DNA from: Aristolochia californica
Lineage: Eukaryota; Streptophyta; Magnoliopsida; Piperales; Aristolochiaceae
Length of the DNA stretch: 64,000 nucleotides
Assembly: GCA_029961685.1 (NCBI GenBank)
Contig: JARWKL010000015.1
Location: 25,327,220-25,391,219, forward strand
Direction of reading: 5' to 3'
Each line of letters starts with the position of its first letter. The stretch's first letter is position 1. A program made the position numbers and the translations under genes. The notes under the pieces were generated by a model. It saw only the letters and a list, made by a program, of their open reading frames with translations. It made no database searches and was not told the origin of the DNA. Of this stretch, positions 47,201-60,019 are shown piece after piece.

Positions 47201-47482
47201 CTGGTGGTAATGATTGTACCATTTACTCAGTACCTGCTGAGTCAGTCAAATCACTCCATCCCTTTTATTTATCTGGTAATTTTTCAGCCATATGATGCTT
47301 ATTAAGTTGAATAAACAAATGCTTCAACAATTGTTCGAAGCTTATGATTTTGTTCATTTTTAACAGCTTTGGAAAGATTAAAGGAATCTGTTGAATCAAG
47401 AGGATCCAAGAGGGGTAGGACTATTTTTAAGTCTAGGAGCACAGGCAAAAGGAAGGATAAAGGTAGTAATGCAAGAAAATAG
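44211..47482 (+). CDS. RH1: DEAD-box ATP-dependent RNA helicase 1 (RH1, DDX51-like)
   Basis: An ATP-dependent RNA helicase of the Dbp6/DDX51 branch, linked in yeast and animals to large-subunit ribosome assembly. Exons are 44211-44323, 44755-44989, 45182-45436, 45613-45767, 45907-46084, 46190-46377, 46515-46719, 47170-47275 and 47367-47482; 516 aa. Motifs: FPVQVAAWQ (Q-motif region), SPTGSGKT (I), PTRDLAAQ (Ia), ATPGRLMDH (Ib), [11 protein letters not shown] (II, with DETD instead of DEAD), [12 protein letters not shown] (III), [13 protein letters not shown] (IV), [14 protein letters not shown] (V) and [13 protein letters not shown] (VI). A Lys/Arg-rich tail SRGSKRGRT...[10 protein letters not shown] follows. 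DETD is the form I remember for plant RH1, so it is not a defect. Start ATG 44211 gives [18 protein letters not shown], matching the family N-terminus. Confidence 0.96.
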
Positions 47483-48722
47483 ACAAATGGCTGCATTGCA
47501 ATTTTCAGATGTGCTTGTAGCATTCGTGGTGAGTTTATCATTTTGTCCCTTTTAATTATTGGCAGCTGCCTCATGGAAAGTAAAGCACCCATTTGATGAG
47601 ATCATGGACATAACAGTTGAATGACGCATAGTCTGGAAAAAAAATGTTCCAACATTTGCTAACTTGGAATCTGATAAGCTAGCAAATGGTGGGCCTTGCA
47701 GAGATAACTTCACCTTTGGGCCTCACTTGAGCTTTAGCTCCTTGAACTGTTTGCATTCAATGTTGTACCCTATGTTGTAACACTAATGCTCAGTAGATTA
47801 AATAAAGCTATCACTGTTTTCAAAAGAAAAAAAGGCTGTTGGTTCACTTTTCAACCAGTGTAAGACTGTTTCTGTTTACCATATATATCCGTATAGTTAA
47901 GGGGCTGCCTTGCATTTGATTTTCTTCAATCTAGTTCTGTAGGGTATGGTGATTTTTTTTTTTTTTTTCTTGTTGCAGGAAAGTGCAAAACATTATTTTC
48001 CTTATACATGATAGTTTTCTTCCGTCAATCAAGAAATGCATTAATGTCTTAAAAATTTCATAACTTATTTGATATTTATGATGATAACCATTAGAATCCA
48101 ACTTGTACAACATGGACATAGGCACTTTTTTGTCTTATTTAGTCCATTGTTGTTTTTAAGCAATCATTCACCCATTGGCTGTTGGTGTAAACATAATAAA
48201 GAAGAGGATGCTATCTAAGTAACTAAAGAAAAACTTTACAAGCCACACTTTAGTCCAAATTTAAACTGTATGAATAAATGCTATACCACTTGCTGCAATC
48301 AGAAATTGGACGGTGAATGAAACAACTTTGAGAATTGGATGTCTTTATAAGATATTGGATGAGGTTTTTTATGCTGGGAACTTTATGCGCCATTTCTTTC
48401 CATGGGACTCTGTTGGGCAATGAAGGCTCACAAACTGGATGATCAGGATGAAGCTGTTTAAAATGTGAATTTTCTCAAGAAACAAATGTTGAGAATGTAT
48501 CTTTTCAAATAAAGAAATGTTGTAAATGTGGATAAGAATTTATTAACCAAGACTCCACTGAAATTTTATATATAAACAAGTGAGGATGACAAAAATTGAC
48601 CCCAACTTGAGACACCAAACAAAATTCTTGCACTAGAAGAAGCAATAAATGGGATATGTATGGCTAGGGGTGGTGCTCGATCAATAAATAGTCTAGGTTG
48701 GGGTAAAATACCCATACATGAA
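47483..48722. other. RH1 3' flank, no gene seen
   Basis: AATAAAGC at about 47802 is a plausible polyadenylation signal for RH1. A T-run lies at 47953-47969. The rest is AT-rich without recognisable motifs. Confidence 0.5.
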
Positions 48723-51095
48723 TGTTGAAGAGAAGGTATGGAAGAGTCTTACATGACTCTCACAACAAGAAGTCTCATATAGTTAGAATTATAATGGTGG
48801 AGTCTACAGGAAGTCTCACAAAAGAGTTTCGGTTAAATTTGTTTTAGTTATATTGGTCTTCTTTATGTTCAATTGTTCTAAGACTTAATTTTTAATGTTT
48901 AACTTTGGGTGTAATTGGTACAAGGGTAGTTTAATTATAATTAGATTCTACTTGTTTTCTCTAATATAAATAGAGACTCATGGTACTCAAATTACAAGAA
49001 GTTAGTGAAGTATTTATCTTTTCCAGAAATTCAACATGGTTTCAGAGCGGGTTTTGTGAGTTGATTCGTTTACTCACAGAGATAATGTGATCATTTTTTA
49101 ATCTATCATCTCTAGTAGTTTAGGTACGTATTCTATCATTTTTCTTTCTTTCTTGTCCTAGTATCCATTGATTTCTTGGCGTTTGCACCTTTGTATTGAA
49201 CTTTTCATATTGCAAATTATATATTGATGGAAAGGTCTTTGAGTCTAATTTTCAACGCAAAAAGAAGTTTAGCAATTAGAGTTTTTTACAAAGAGAAATC
49301 GATATTTGAAGAGGTAAAGGTCAGACTGCAAGAGAGGTTCGAGCAATAGCAGCAGAAAGCTTCACTTTTTGAGCTATTTAAGCCATTAAGAACAAGACTT
49401 TATATGAAGATTTGTATGTCAAAAGAAAGATCTGTAAATCTATTTTCTACCGTATCAAACCAATTTTCAATCTGAATTTTCTAGAGGGAGATATCATTTT
49501 TGCAAGGCTCAATGGTAATGTTGGTCAAAGAAGAAAGAGTACTCAGTTCAGCTAAATTACAGTGTCTGAAAATTATCAGATTCTTTCTCTCAAAAGAAGT
49601 ATATTTTATGAAGAAACGTTGTACTTAGATGAAAGGTATCGAAGTCTAGTTTCATAAGGAGAAAATTTCATGTTAATCTGATCTATATTTAAGAAGATAT
49701 TCGCATTGAAGTCAACAAGGATCAAACTACAAAACGAAGGAAATCAAGAGGTCATAAAAGGTTCAAGAACGAATCCTTTTATGTCAAATTAGATATCGGT
49801 GTAAAGTTCTTTGAGTCTAGTTTCTTGAGCAACAAACTGTTTGTGATTCTGAGCTATATTTTTGGAGATATCGATATTAGAAGTGCCAAAGGTCAGTTTT
49901 GTAAAAAATCTCTTTTTGTTTTTCCTTATTTTCTCTCCTATTATCTCTCCATGCATTGACATGAATTGAGTTTCCTTTTCTCCTAAATTCCGAGTTTTTT
50001 AGCCAAATTTCTCTTCTAATCAAATAATTTTAGTCAGACTTAATCATTCAATGTATGCAATATCTTGCTTCAATGTTGTTCTCAAGTTTTACGTTTTTGT
50101 TACTTGGTTATGTATCTTTCGCATAGTTAACTCCTAAAAATTGTTGTTACCCCAAAAAAGTTATACTTTGGTCAAGTTTATTAAGTTCTACTGTTATAAT
50201 CTCTCCTAGTTTTCGAATTTTTTTTTGTCACTTTGGAAGTATGAGAGTTACATAGTCGTCTCCTTTCGATTGTTTTCCTTTAGTATTTTTTCAGTTTATC
50301 GTCTTATGTTTTTATCTTTTTAGACCATTGCCTAGACCGACTACCTAAAAAGTATAAAAGTGTGTCCAACATCAAGCTTGAGTCAAACCTTTTATTTTTC
50401 ACCCAAGCGGTGATTTGTGTTTGAGCTATCCTTAAAAAGTGAGTAGTCTCTTTATTAAGTCCTAAAGTTGGGCAGTTTTTTTGTTTTTAAAATTGCGCGG
50501 AGTGTGTTTTAGAATATGACCATTTTGGTGTATGGGGCTGTCGTACGACTAGAAGTGATTTTCTTTTCCTGCATTGTGTTTTGTCCAAGTTGGGTCTATA
50601 TATACTTTTTATCCCTAGTTTGAGGGAGAGAAGTAGATGAAAAAGTACAAGGAAGAGGTATTTTGTTTCACATGTTGTGGTAATTTTTGTGTGACCAAAA
50701 TATTCAAGAAAAGGGAGAACAAACAATGAAGAATTTTACATCTATGAACATGTTTTTTTAGCAAAGAAAATTGTAGACCAAGAATCATTTTCATTGCAAG
50801 TTGAAGTTATAAACTCCGGTTTGAGGGGGAGTGTTGAAGAACAATTATGGAGGAGTCTTACATGACTTTCACAATAAGAAGTCTCACGTAGCTAGAATTA
50901 TTATGGTGGAGTCTTACAAGAGTCTCACAGGAGGTCTATCAAAAGAGTATTAAAAGTGTTCTAGTTATGTTCAGTTGTTCAATTATTCTAGGATTTATCT
51001 TTTAGTGTTTAACTTTGCGTGTTACTAGGATTTATCTTATTGTACTCAAATTACAACAAGTTAGTGAAATATTTCTCTTTTCCAGAAATTTAACA
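48723..51095 (+). mobile_element. Complete non-coding LTR retrotransposon (LARD/TRIM-like)
   Basis: The 5' LTR is 48723-49036, TGTTGAAGAGAAGG to TTCAACA, with the primer site TGGTTTCAGAGC at 49037-49048. A polypurine tract TTTGAGGGGGAG (50820-50831) precedes the 3' LTR at 50832-51095. The LTRs share GGAGTCTTACATGACT and AGAATTATTATGGTGGAGTC-like stretches; the second is about 50 bp shorter through an internal deletion. The 1.8-kb interior has no gag or pol. At least four diverged units spaced 170-210 bp apart (near 49230, 49425, 49633 and 49805) share ..TGAGTCTAGTTTC.. and GGAGATATCGATATT... The flanking 5-mers (ATGAA, ACAAA) do not match exactly. Confidence 0.9.
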
Positions 51096-53360
51096 ACAAA
51101 CAACTCGAACAATGTTGAGAGACATTCTTATACCAAAAATATTTGCTACCAACTATGCCATCAACATCATTTATATTATTAACTGCAATTTTATTTGAAG
51201 GAAATTCCTTGCATGTCTTAACTATAGAAGTTACGTCTCTTGTTTATCATATATTAATAAAAGAAAGAAATCAGAATAAAACTAATATAAATATATAAAG
51301 AAGTATAAACTATTTTATTTGTTATATCAAGATATGATTAAAGAAAGAAATCAAGTGTAAAACTAATATAAGTATCTATAAGTATAAACTATTTTATTTG
51401 TAATATCAAGATATTATTAAAGAAAGAAATCAAGAGTAAAACTAATGTAAGTATCTATATAAGTATAACCTATTTTATTTGTAATATAATTTAAGTCCAT
51501 AACAATAAAAACTCACATATCAAACTTGATAACTATGCATTTTCATCATATATTTGAACAAACTGTCTTTTTATATTCTTTTATTCTGACAATTAGAAAA
51601 AAAGCAGAAACTAGGTCATATATGTCATCTAGTACTAGAACTAATCTCTTAACAATCACATAAATTTACTCATATTTATAATGATTTCATAAATTTTGAT
51701 TTTTCTCTTTTCTATTGTTTTCCTTTTCAGCAGGTCAACCTCAGCCTGCACCATGGGACATGGGTCTGTACTTTTTGACCGATTTAAAAGAAGAGTAGGA
51801 TTTGGGTCAATCCAGTTAAGGACATGTCGATGTAGACCTAACCTTTACCTATTTTCAACCTGAGAGCATCAAGAATTCTTAGGGCATCAAGCTCAAAGCT
51901 CGGAGCTTTTGTTGATGGCCTTGGTATATAGATAATCTCTGGTTGAGCCTATGGATCTGGAAATTTATGGTGTGATTGTTCATATGAACCTTTGAATATG
52001 GACATCTGGGTTTGCATGTTGTAGGTACTACATGAGGAGTGTCAAAGGCTGAAACACCTTCATCAAATTTTATGTGAAAATTTTTTCTGTTGAAATATTG
52101 TTTCTGTGATACTAGTGCCTATCTTCAGTTAGTTGCTGAGAGCATTTCCCTTACCAAGGCAGTCGTTGCTGCCAACTCATGGCTGTTTCTTGGGCTTGCT
52201 TGCTTACTCGGTTGAATGAAATTCTAATTGTTACTGATGAGTACATCTTAACAGGGAGGATGATAGAGAGAAGGTTATTTCTTGAGAGTGTGATTTTAAG
52301 CTGTTATATGTTACTGATTGAACAAAAGTGGCACTGACAATTGCTAATTGGACTCCCAGGCTAAATATATCCTGATGCTATTAAGTAGCATTCCCTTGAT
52401 GTTTGAAAAAGGCTGACTTTTTGCTGAACTGTTCCTGGCCTGAGTTCACCAACGGTTAGGTAAAGGTCGAATGGATCTCTAGTGCAGGCACTGCCAAGGG
52501 AATTGTTTGGGAAGAATAGTGTTCATCCACATAAGAGACATGTAGTCTACCTATCTGCACTGTTCTTTTTGTGAACTTTTATCCAATACCTGTTACTTGT
52601 ATTGCTGAACATCTTAACTTATATCATTTTAAAGAGTGACTATGTTATCAATGAAGCTTTTATTGATTGGGATATATCTATTAAATACCTTCCTTTTCCA
52701 ACTTTTTGCTTGTGTGAGTTTCATTTTGTTTTCTTACTTGATTTTTGAAATTTAGGATGTAAGAAGATCAAAATATACTTTTCCCTGTTCTTACTTAGTC
52801 ATTCCTAATTTCTTCACATATCTAATCTATGATTTCCCCGTGCAAGAATGAAAATGATTGCAGATGAGTCAAATTGGGTACTGCCTTTGAATTATGCAAG
52901 TGGGAATAGGAGTTCTTAAGATAGCATTCAAGTCTGAGCATTGGATCGTGCATCTGCACATAAGGAAGGTAGAACCTGTACTTCTTCAATTGAACCAGGT
53001 TGTGACGGTGTCTGAGGCAAGATCACTAAAAGCAACTCAGCGGATAGGGAAGCACAAACATGCTTTTTTTTTGTCAATTCTAATTTCTGATATGTATTAG
53101 ATAGTGGCAAAGCAGACACCATTTATAGCCGATTATGGTGGTCTATGTACAAAAGTGTGAAAAAGAAGGAAAAGCTGAAACAAAAGGTAATCTAGAAACA
53201 CACTCTCTGACCTGTTCAATTCTCAAGGAAAAAGTTTTAAGTGGAAGAAACAGAAAAGAACCCTGTTCAGCGAGTGAACACTGCTGAAGTGAGGAGAAGA
53301 CTCTTCTGTAAAAATATTACAGAGCTTGCTACTGTCACCGAGTCAGAGATCAAAACTTCT
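51096..53360. other. Intergenic, no gene seen
   Basis: 51240-51490 contains an AT-rich tandem repeat of about 70 bp, with AAAGAAAGAAATCA and TATAAACTATTTTATTTGT recurring three times. 51720-53240 is of mixed composition with no open frame carrying a known motif. Confidence 0.5.
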
Positions 53361-53597
53361 CTATTGCTGAGCACAACTCCGTTTCTGGCCAAAGACGGAG
53401 AACGGTCCCTCCACCTCTTTCCTGCGGTAAGAAGAAGCAAAGCCGGAGCTTTTTGAGGAAGCCACAAGCTCAGAGACTTCTATTCTATCTTCTTCCACTA
53501 TGGTGTCGAGGATTTTTGACACTCTGCGTCTCATAACGCTGACAACCTGTGGCGGAGCAACTTCAGAAACAAACCTGGAAAGGTAAGAAGCAGCCAT
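53361..53597 (-). CDS. Small single-exon plant protein, 78 aa, unknown function
   Basis: The frame begins MAASYLSRFVSEVAPPQ at 53597, continues VVSVMRRRVSKILDTIVEE, and ends SVFGQKRSCAQQ with a stop at 53361. The short N-terminal hydrophobic/basic stretch with PPQVVSVMRRR looks like real protein sequence and could be a mitochondrial-type presequence, but I cannot name the family with certainty. Support comes from the promoter: on the same strand CCTATAAATTCC (TATA at 53720-53715) lies 118 bases before the ATG. Antisense frames over it are shadows. It is not near any related gene. Confidence 0.6.
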   Translation of the reverse strand: MAASYLSRFVSEVAPPQVVSVMRRRVSKILDTIVEEDRIEVSELVASSKSSGFASSYRRKEVEGPFSVFGQKRSCAQQ

Positions 53598-53714
53598 ATC
53601 TCTTATTTCTCTATTTCCAGAGAATGAAGAGGAGAAAGAAGTAAGAATATCAGAGAAGTGAGCGCTGCAGAGAAGGATTGGCTTTTGCTGAAAACCAAAT
53701 TGATGAGGGGGGAA

Positions 53715-53720
53715 TTTATA
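53715..53720 (-). promoter_or_regulatory. TATA box of the 78-aa gene
   Basis: TATAAA in the context CTGCCTATAAATTCCCC, about 118 bases before the start codon on the minus strand. This implies a leader of roughly 85-90 bases. Confidence 0.6.
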
Positions 53721-53799
53721 GGCAGCCCAAGTTTTGTAGTCTCTGGTGTCTCCATCAGCTGGTTTAAAACGTCCATCAACACAGCCGCCTCTCCCATTT

Positions 53800-55821
53800 C
53801 ATCTTGAAGGCTCGAAATGGCGTGTTTTAATCCGCAAGGTTAGACAGTAAAGTATGGTATGGGAGAGAGAGTAAAAGACGTGGCTGTCTCTGACTGGAAT
53901 GGATATCTTCCTGGGAATCCGTTTCTAGTATTTGACTGGTTAACCACTTTTCTCCGAATACCTGATAATGAAGACGAAGATGGAGATGTAGACTTAAGAG
54001 ACTTAGTCATGCATGCAAATGTCACCCCATTTAAAAACTCATTTTCAACCTTTCAAATGGAAAAAGGTTAAACATAAGAACTTTCCTGATCATCATTCGT
54101 ATCTGCGTGAAACTTCTGGATTAGCTCAATTTCGCAGTCAATCTTCTCTTCAACAAGTTGCAGCCAGCCATGGCCAACATTGCGAGTTGCAGAAGGTAAA
54201 GGACATTTGAAAGCTCATTCGTCTAGTCTTTCTGCAAGGGAATGGCCCGCCAAGCAGAGTTTTTCAAATCAAAATGCGAGAGACAGTTTGGCTCTAATCT
54301 TGAACATGTGTGAGTCTACTTATCTAACATTTTATCCTACGAAAGGAGACATGATACGTTAACGTTATGGATGAAGAGTGTCCCCATCATGGTATCACTT
54401 ATATATGACATAAACTGCCATTTTATTTCAAGTGCCCTTCTTTGTAGGAAAGGGATCAAGTGCCCATCTTGACTTCGTTGTTATATACAGACAAGTGGTC
54501 CAACAAAAAGGAGTATGCCAGCCGGGAACGAGTGAGTTTACTGGGTAGTCTGAGAGGGGGAATGGGTATTTCTCAGCAGCTGTTAAGGAGGCGAATGGGT
54601 GCTCTTCCTATTATTAAAATGAAAAATTCTACCGAGGGATGCTGAAGATCCAAAATAGAAAGAAGATGAAGCAGATGAGGCGGTCCAGAGGAAAGGATTC
54701 TCTCTACACGCAGTCTTCAGAGTTCGTCTCTCAAGATGAGACAGTAAAGAGGTTTTCTCTGATTTAAAGGTCGGCGACCAAATTTTTCCTCCACTGCCCA
54801 AAAGTAATCTCTTTCCTCATGTTCCCGTCCTCTCATCCAACCGACTGATGCAACCGCCCAAATCTTAGCTTTTGTAACGGGACCCATTGCAGAAACTATC
54901 CCGTGCTTTTCTGTAAATTACAGCTGTTATGTAATCGGGTTCAGATATGTATTCTGTAGCTTCGTGACATCGGAAGAGAATTTCTTTAAACGATAAAAAA
55001 ACGTTATTACAGGAAACGCTTGTTGGGAGCTTTCAAAGTGCTGGGTGACCAAAATGTTCGTGCTTTAGTGAGCCAGGCCATTTAAAAGCTTCGGAAAATT
55101 ATCCATGTAGTTGTGTATGCACTAAGCTGCTCTTAATGCTTTGTTCAACTGGAAAAAAATTCATCGTAAGAAAAAGTAATTGCAGAAACCTTGAGCTACA
55201 ACTCATGGTATTTTGTGTATAGGAGTTAGTTCCATTCACGGTAGACGATATCCATTTTGAAAAAACTAAAAAGGGAAGAAGAAGCAAGAAGAAAGAAAGA
55301 AGAAAATCAAAAGAGGAGGAAAGTTTGTCAATGGACTAACCCTTGGACAAGGTAGTATTACTGGCACTTCAGAATGAAATAGCTTTCTCTTCTTCTCGCA
55401 AACAAATGATTTTTTCTCTGAAAATAGTAGATAAGTTTAGATCACATCTCTGCTGTCTCTTTCCTCTTTCCTCTTTCCTGGTCTAAAGGTAAGCTCTGTC
55501 CCAGCTTTGAACTTCCAGAATTTTGATAATACCCCTCTGCAACTCCATTCTTTACCATCAAGCCACCGCCTTTCCACAGGGTGCATCACCCAGTACTTTC
55601 TGAACCAGCGCTTGGTTCACTCAACCTACAGCAAAAAGTAGCTCAGTAACTGTCTCCATGAATCTTGTCAGATCTCTGGTGAATTTTAGCTAAACCCAGA
55701 AAAAACGAATTCCATGCGATCAATCGTCGTGCAAGTAGACAACTTGCCCATGACAGCATTGACCCAAGTTCAGTTCTGCTCCCATCGGGAAATCCCTTGC
55801 CATCCTGTCAATGAGTGCAAG

Positions 55822-55824
<3 letters not shown>
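53800..55824. other. Intergenic, no gene assigned
   Basis: Short open frames occur on both strands without recognisable motifs. A minus-strand piece reading DRMARDFPMGAELN (55810-55720) ends at a stop and looks faintly protein-like, but it has no start or splice context that I could confirm. Confidence 0.4.
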
Positions 55825-55898
<74 letters not shown>

Positions 55899-55910
55899 GA
55901 GAGAGAAAGT
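55825..55910. repeat. Compound microsatellite (TA)n(TAGA)n(GA)n
   Basis: A TA run from about 55825 passes into TAGA tetramers from 55851 and a short GA run. Frames through it encode only Tyr-Ile/Leu-Ser repeats. Confidence 0.95.
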
Positions 55911-56069
55911 TAATTACGAAGAAATCCTTATGATGCAAAAAATATGAAAATTAGTTTTGGACCATATGATCTTCATCAATGACGGAGGTGAAAGGTTGAG
56001 ATCGTCTCTGCTCCTTGTTCTTTCCCTCTCTTCTCATTTCTCACCCAACCCATATGCTATTCATGGTTT

Positions 56070-58610
56070 GCCATTTACCATTGTCGCAATTTAGAGGACC
56101 ACTTCATCACAAACAAGGAGTGATCACAATGATTCCTCGAGAACCCCATTGATACTACAACCTGACTAAAATTTTCAAACCAAACACGTGGACTTTGCTT
56201 TAGCCCATAAATTGCTTTCTTAAGTCTGCATACTTTATGTATTTCCCCCCTGAGCAACATATCCTGAAGATTGTTCCATATATACCTCTTCTTCCTGATC
56301 ACCATACAAGAAGGTGTTTTTAATGCCTAGTTGTCGTAGGGACTACCCTTGATTCACTGCAACTGAGACCAAAATATGAAAAAATGACAAACAAGCAAAA
56401 AGGTTTCAAACACATCAATACAAAAGGTTTGAGTATACCACTTCTCAACCAACCGATATTTATACCGCTCAATAAAACTATCTGCATTATAATTGATAGT
56501 ATAAACCCAACAACAACCAACAACTTTGGCCCCAGATGGTAAATCATACAGTTGCCAATGTCCCAATCTATCAAAACATCTATAGCTTGCTTCCAATGAG
56601 GAGACGAGAAAGCCTCCTGCACTGAAGAAGGGATAGTGCAGGTAGAAATAGGCAAAATAAAATTTTGATATGAGTCAGATAAGGAACAAAAAGACACATA
56701 TTGAGACAATGAATACCGCATACATTTACCTTTCTTGACATCCTTCCTGAGTCCGATAGGAAAATGTAGATCCTCACTTCGAAGTTCTTGAGACGACGTA
56801 CAGTCATGGTTCAGTGAGAGAGTCGGTGGTGATACTTCTTGTTGGCATTTATATACCTATAATGGTTTTCGATTGTGACAACTTGTGACGGTCCAATGGG
56901 CTCATCAACTGGTACATGGATAACTGGTGCCGGTTCAAGTGTGACAACATGATCCGAAGGTAAAGACACAGATGAAAAGAACAGTACATCCTTAAAGAAA
57001 GTAACATCAAGAGAGAAATATTTTTATAGAGGATGAGAAAAAATATTTGTACCCCTTTTGTGTGTGAGAGTACCCAAAAAATACACACTTAAGTGCTCAA
57101 GGTGACAACTTATCCTTTTAAGACCCAAATACATGAGCAAAACAGACACATCCAAACACATGGGGAGAAATAGCAAATAATGGTGCAACCGACCAAAGAA
57201 CCTGCATAGGAATTTTTCCTTCTAACATAGACGAAGACATTCTATTAACCAAGAAATAAGTTGTAAGAACATCATCACCCCAATAAGGTTTGGGTACATG
57301 CATATGTATCATCATTATCCTAGCTACCTCCAATAAATGATGATTCTTACGTTCAACTATGCCATTTTCTTGAGGGATAAAGACACACGATGCCTGATGA
57401 ATAATTCCTTGTTCTTGACAAAAGACTTGGATTTTATTACTCATGAACTCAAGGCCATTATCAATACACAAGATATGAAAAGAAGCACCGAACTAATTTT
57501 TTTTTTCATTGAAGAAAAGATTGAATACATCAAAAGCCGTCGAAATTTCCTTAAGAAGGTAAATCCAAATACACCTACTAAAATCATCGATAAAGGAAAT
57601 AAAATACCTATGACCAAATTGACAAGTCACATGACAAGGACCCTAGATGTTTGAGTGTACAATCTTAAATAGATGGATGGTTTTATGAGATGAGACCGGA
57701 AACAAACTTCTGTGATACTTGCCCAGTTGACACAACTCACACTAAAAAGAACTAGGTGGAAAACCTAAAAAGACTTGAGTCAGTTTTGCTGTAGATGGAT
57801 GACCTAACTGCAAGTGCCACTATAGAGGAGATTATGTGGTATGTAACAACTGAGTACTATTCTGCCGATAGGTCTCCAGGTAGTATAGCCCATCTATCTC
57901 ATGAGCGAAACCAATCGTCTTCCTCGTCGCGAGATTTTGAAAAATATAATGAATAGGATAAAATGTGAGGGACCAAGTCATTGACTTGGCTAGCTGACTA
58001 ACCGACAACAATTTTGAGGAAACTTGGGGACAAAATGGAAGAAAGAGTAACATTGCCTACTCCTTGAACAAGAGAGGTAGAACCATCTACAAGATTAACA
58101 TATTTGACACACATAAACTTTAAATTGGAAAACAATGACAACATACTAGACATATGTCTGGAGGCTCCTGAGTTAAGAACCTAGGATGGTGACGAGTGAA
58201 TATGATAAATTGCCTTACCTGAGTCAACATTGGTAGAACTAGGAGTTGGGATGGAAATATGAGCTATAGATATTGAGGTCGAAACAATAAAGAACTGGAC
58301 CATGTGCTGAGCAATCTACTGCTCTTGCTGTATCAATTGCTGGTTCTTATCTGGAGCACCTGATGTAATTGACATAGAAAAATCTAAATTCCACTTCCTC
58401 TATTAGGAGTTGTAGATTTAGCCCATGTAGGCTTCACAAACTTAACCCAATATCTATTAGAATAATGATTATTTATGCCATAATGAACACACATTCTTTC
58501 TGACTTACCATCACCACGCCCTCTACCTCTAGAGGAATCTGTATTTAGATCACCGAACAAAAACTTAGAACCCAAAAGCTAGTTGTTTCATAACATGAGA
58601 GCTTCATTCA
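56070..58610 (-). mobile_element. Second Ty1/copia relic
   Basis: Minus-strand order: a gag knuckle region at 58575-58384 with CVHYGINNHYSNRYW, in which later Cys positions have become Tyr. Next come GAG-pre-integrase SSKLLSVSQLAKSM (about 58000), the integrase middle and C-terminal parts CIDNGLEFMSN...HQASC...PQENGIVERKNHHLLE (57471-57118), and RT HKVCRLKKAIYGLKQSPRVW (56305-56075). The invariant DNG and the Glu of VERKN survive, but frames change repeatedly, so it is non-functional. No LTR pair of its own was found; the RT is cut off near 56070. Confidence 0.85.
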
Positions 58611-58755
58611 GTGCACAAGTTGTTGTTCTAAAAAATAAAACTGTTAATCCATGGAGTGAAGAAAGATAATCTGACAGAACAAAGGAAAATAAAAAGAAAA
58701 TGACCCCTTGTCGGGTTTGCTGCCTTCACTTGTAAGACAGGTCATATATATAGGC

Positions 58756-59240
58756 TGTTGAATTTCTAGAAAAAAGATACTTTATTGAGTTGATATAATT
58801 TGTGTATAATGAAATTCAATTTATAATAGAGGAAAAGTAGAATCAAATTACAAATAAATTGCCCATGTCTTAGTTACACTTGAAGTCAAACATTAAAAGA
58901 TAAGTCCTAGAACGACGAAACAATTGAACATATATAAAAGACTAACAAAATTAAAACACCTTTAAATAAATCATTCTGTGAGACTTTTTCTTGTGAAACT
59001 CCTCTTAGACTCCACCATATTAGTTTTGGCTCTAGTGATACTTATTGTTGTAAGAGTCACGTAAGATTTTTGTATTTGTTCTTCAACACTCCCCCTCAAG
59101 AATTTCAGCTTGTAATGAAAAACATTTTTGTCTTCAGTCTTCATTAGCTAAAAATTTTCATAGAAGCCAATTATTTATCTTATGTTCTTCCCCTTTCTTG
59201 AATACTTTGGTCACATAAAAATTATCGTGTTGATTTTCAG
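58756..59240 (-). mobile_element. 3' LTR plus end of interior of the non-coding LTR family
   Basis: On the minus strand, interior sequence from about 59230 matches the last 180 bases of the complete copy (GACCAAAGTATTCAAGAAA, then CTTGAGGGGGAG). An LTR of 333 bp follows, 59088-58756, TGTTGAAGAACAAA to TTCAACA. There is no primer site beyond it, as expected for a 3' LTR. The interior is cut at about 59240 by another LTR. This is the third copy of the family in the window. Confidence 0.85.
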
Positions 59241-59244
59241 GACT

Positions 59245-59665
59245 CCATGGATTTAGCTCATAGAGAAAAAGGGAGAGAGACCCATTGGGAGAAAACTAGA
59301 GGAAGAAAAGGTTATGGACTTGATGTCCTAACCCTCCCCTTGAAGCTCTATTTATCAATTAATGAAACTACTATATTATAACAATACCCCTGAACTTAGG
59401 GTTTTAACCCTTGAACTTTAACTTAATTACATCAATGCCATCTCTATGAGATGACCCTTTATTTACCATCCTGCCATTATTGTATATGGGCCTATGGGCC
59501 TTCTCCTTGATCTGTGGGCCTTGAGCTCATCTTCTATATCTCTTGGATGCATGAGTATTCCTTGGTTATATGAGCTTGAGTTCATCTTCTAATACACTTG
59601 GATATGTAGGCATTCCTTGGTCATGTGAACTTGGGCCCTATCTTTTAACACTCCCCCTCAAGCTA
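59245..59665 (-). mobile_element. LTR and polypurine tract of a different copia-type element
   Basis: On the minus strand, CTTGAGGGGGAG (59662-59651) is followed by TGTTAAAAGATAGGGCCC, the start of an LTR running down to about 59245. A second similar tract, GTGAGGGGGATTGTTAAAAG, lies at about 59782-59763, suggesting an older nested or duplicated end. The interior toward 60000 has no recognisable coding domain. Confidence 0.6.
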
Positions 59666-60019
59666 GGGGTGAGAGAACAACATGAACTCCCAACTTGCTG
59701 CAAATTATGTATAATTTTTTTTTTTTGTATAAAATGACACATATTCCAATATATCTTCATCTTTTAACAATCCCCCTCACACTGGTGCTCTCGTTTATGA
59801 GGCCCAGCTGGCATAATATCAGTGGGAGCAAATCACTCCTAGTCGCTAAGACATTGCTCTATACTCCAGTCATAACTTATGCCGGATGTAGGGCACACTC
59901 CGTCTTCTGTAGGTAGTGTGTCTATCGTCATTGCTTTGAAGTGTCTATCTCCACAACGACTCTCAAGTGGTAGAGTAATATATGACATTACTGGGGGGAA
60001 GTAACATAAATGTAATAAT

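Noticed and set aside
53603..53797. 64-aa minus-strand frame upstream of the 78-aa gene
   Set aside because: It runs through the TATA box and leader of that gene and shows no motif.
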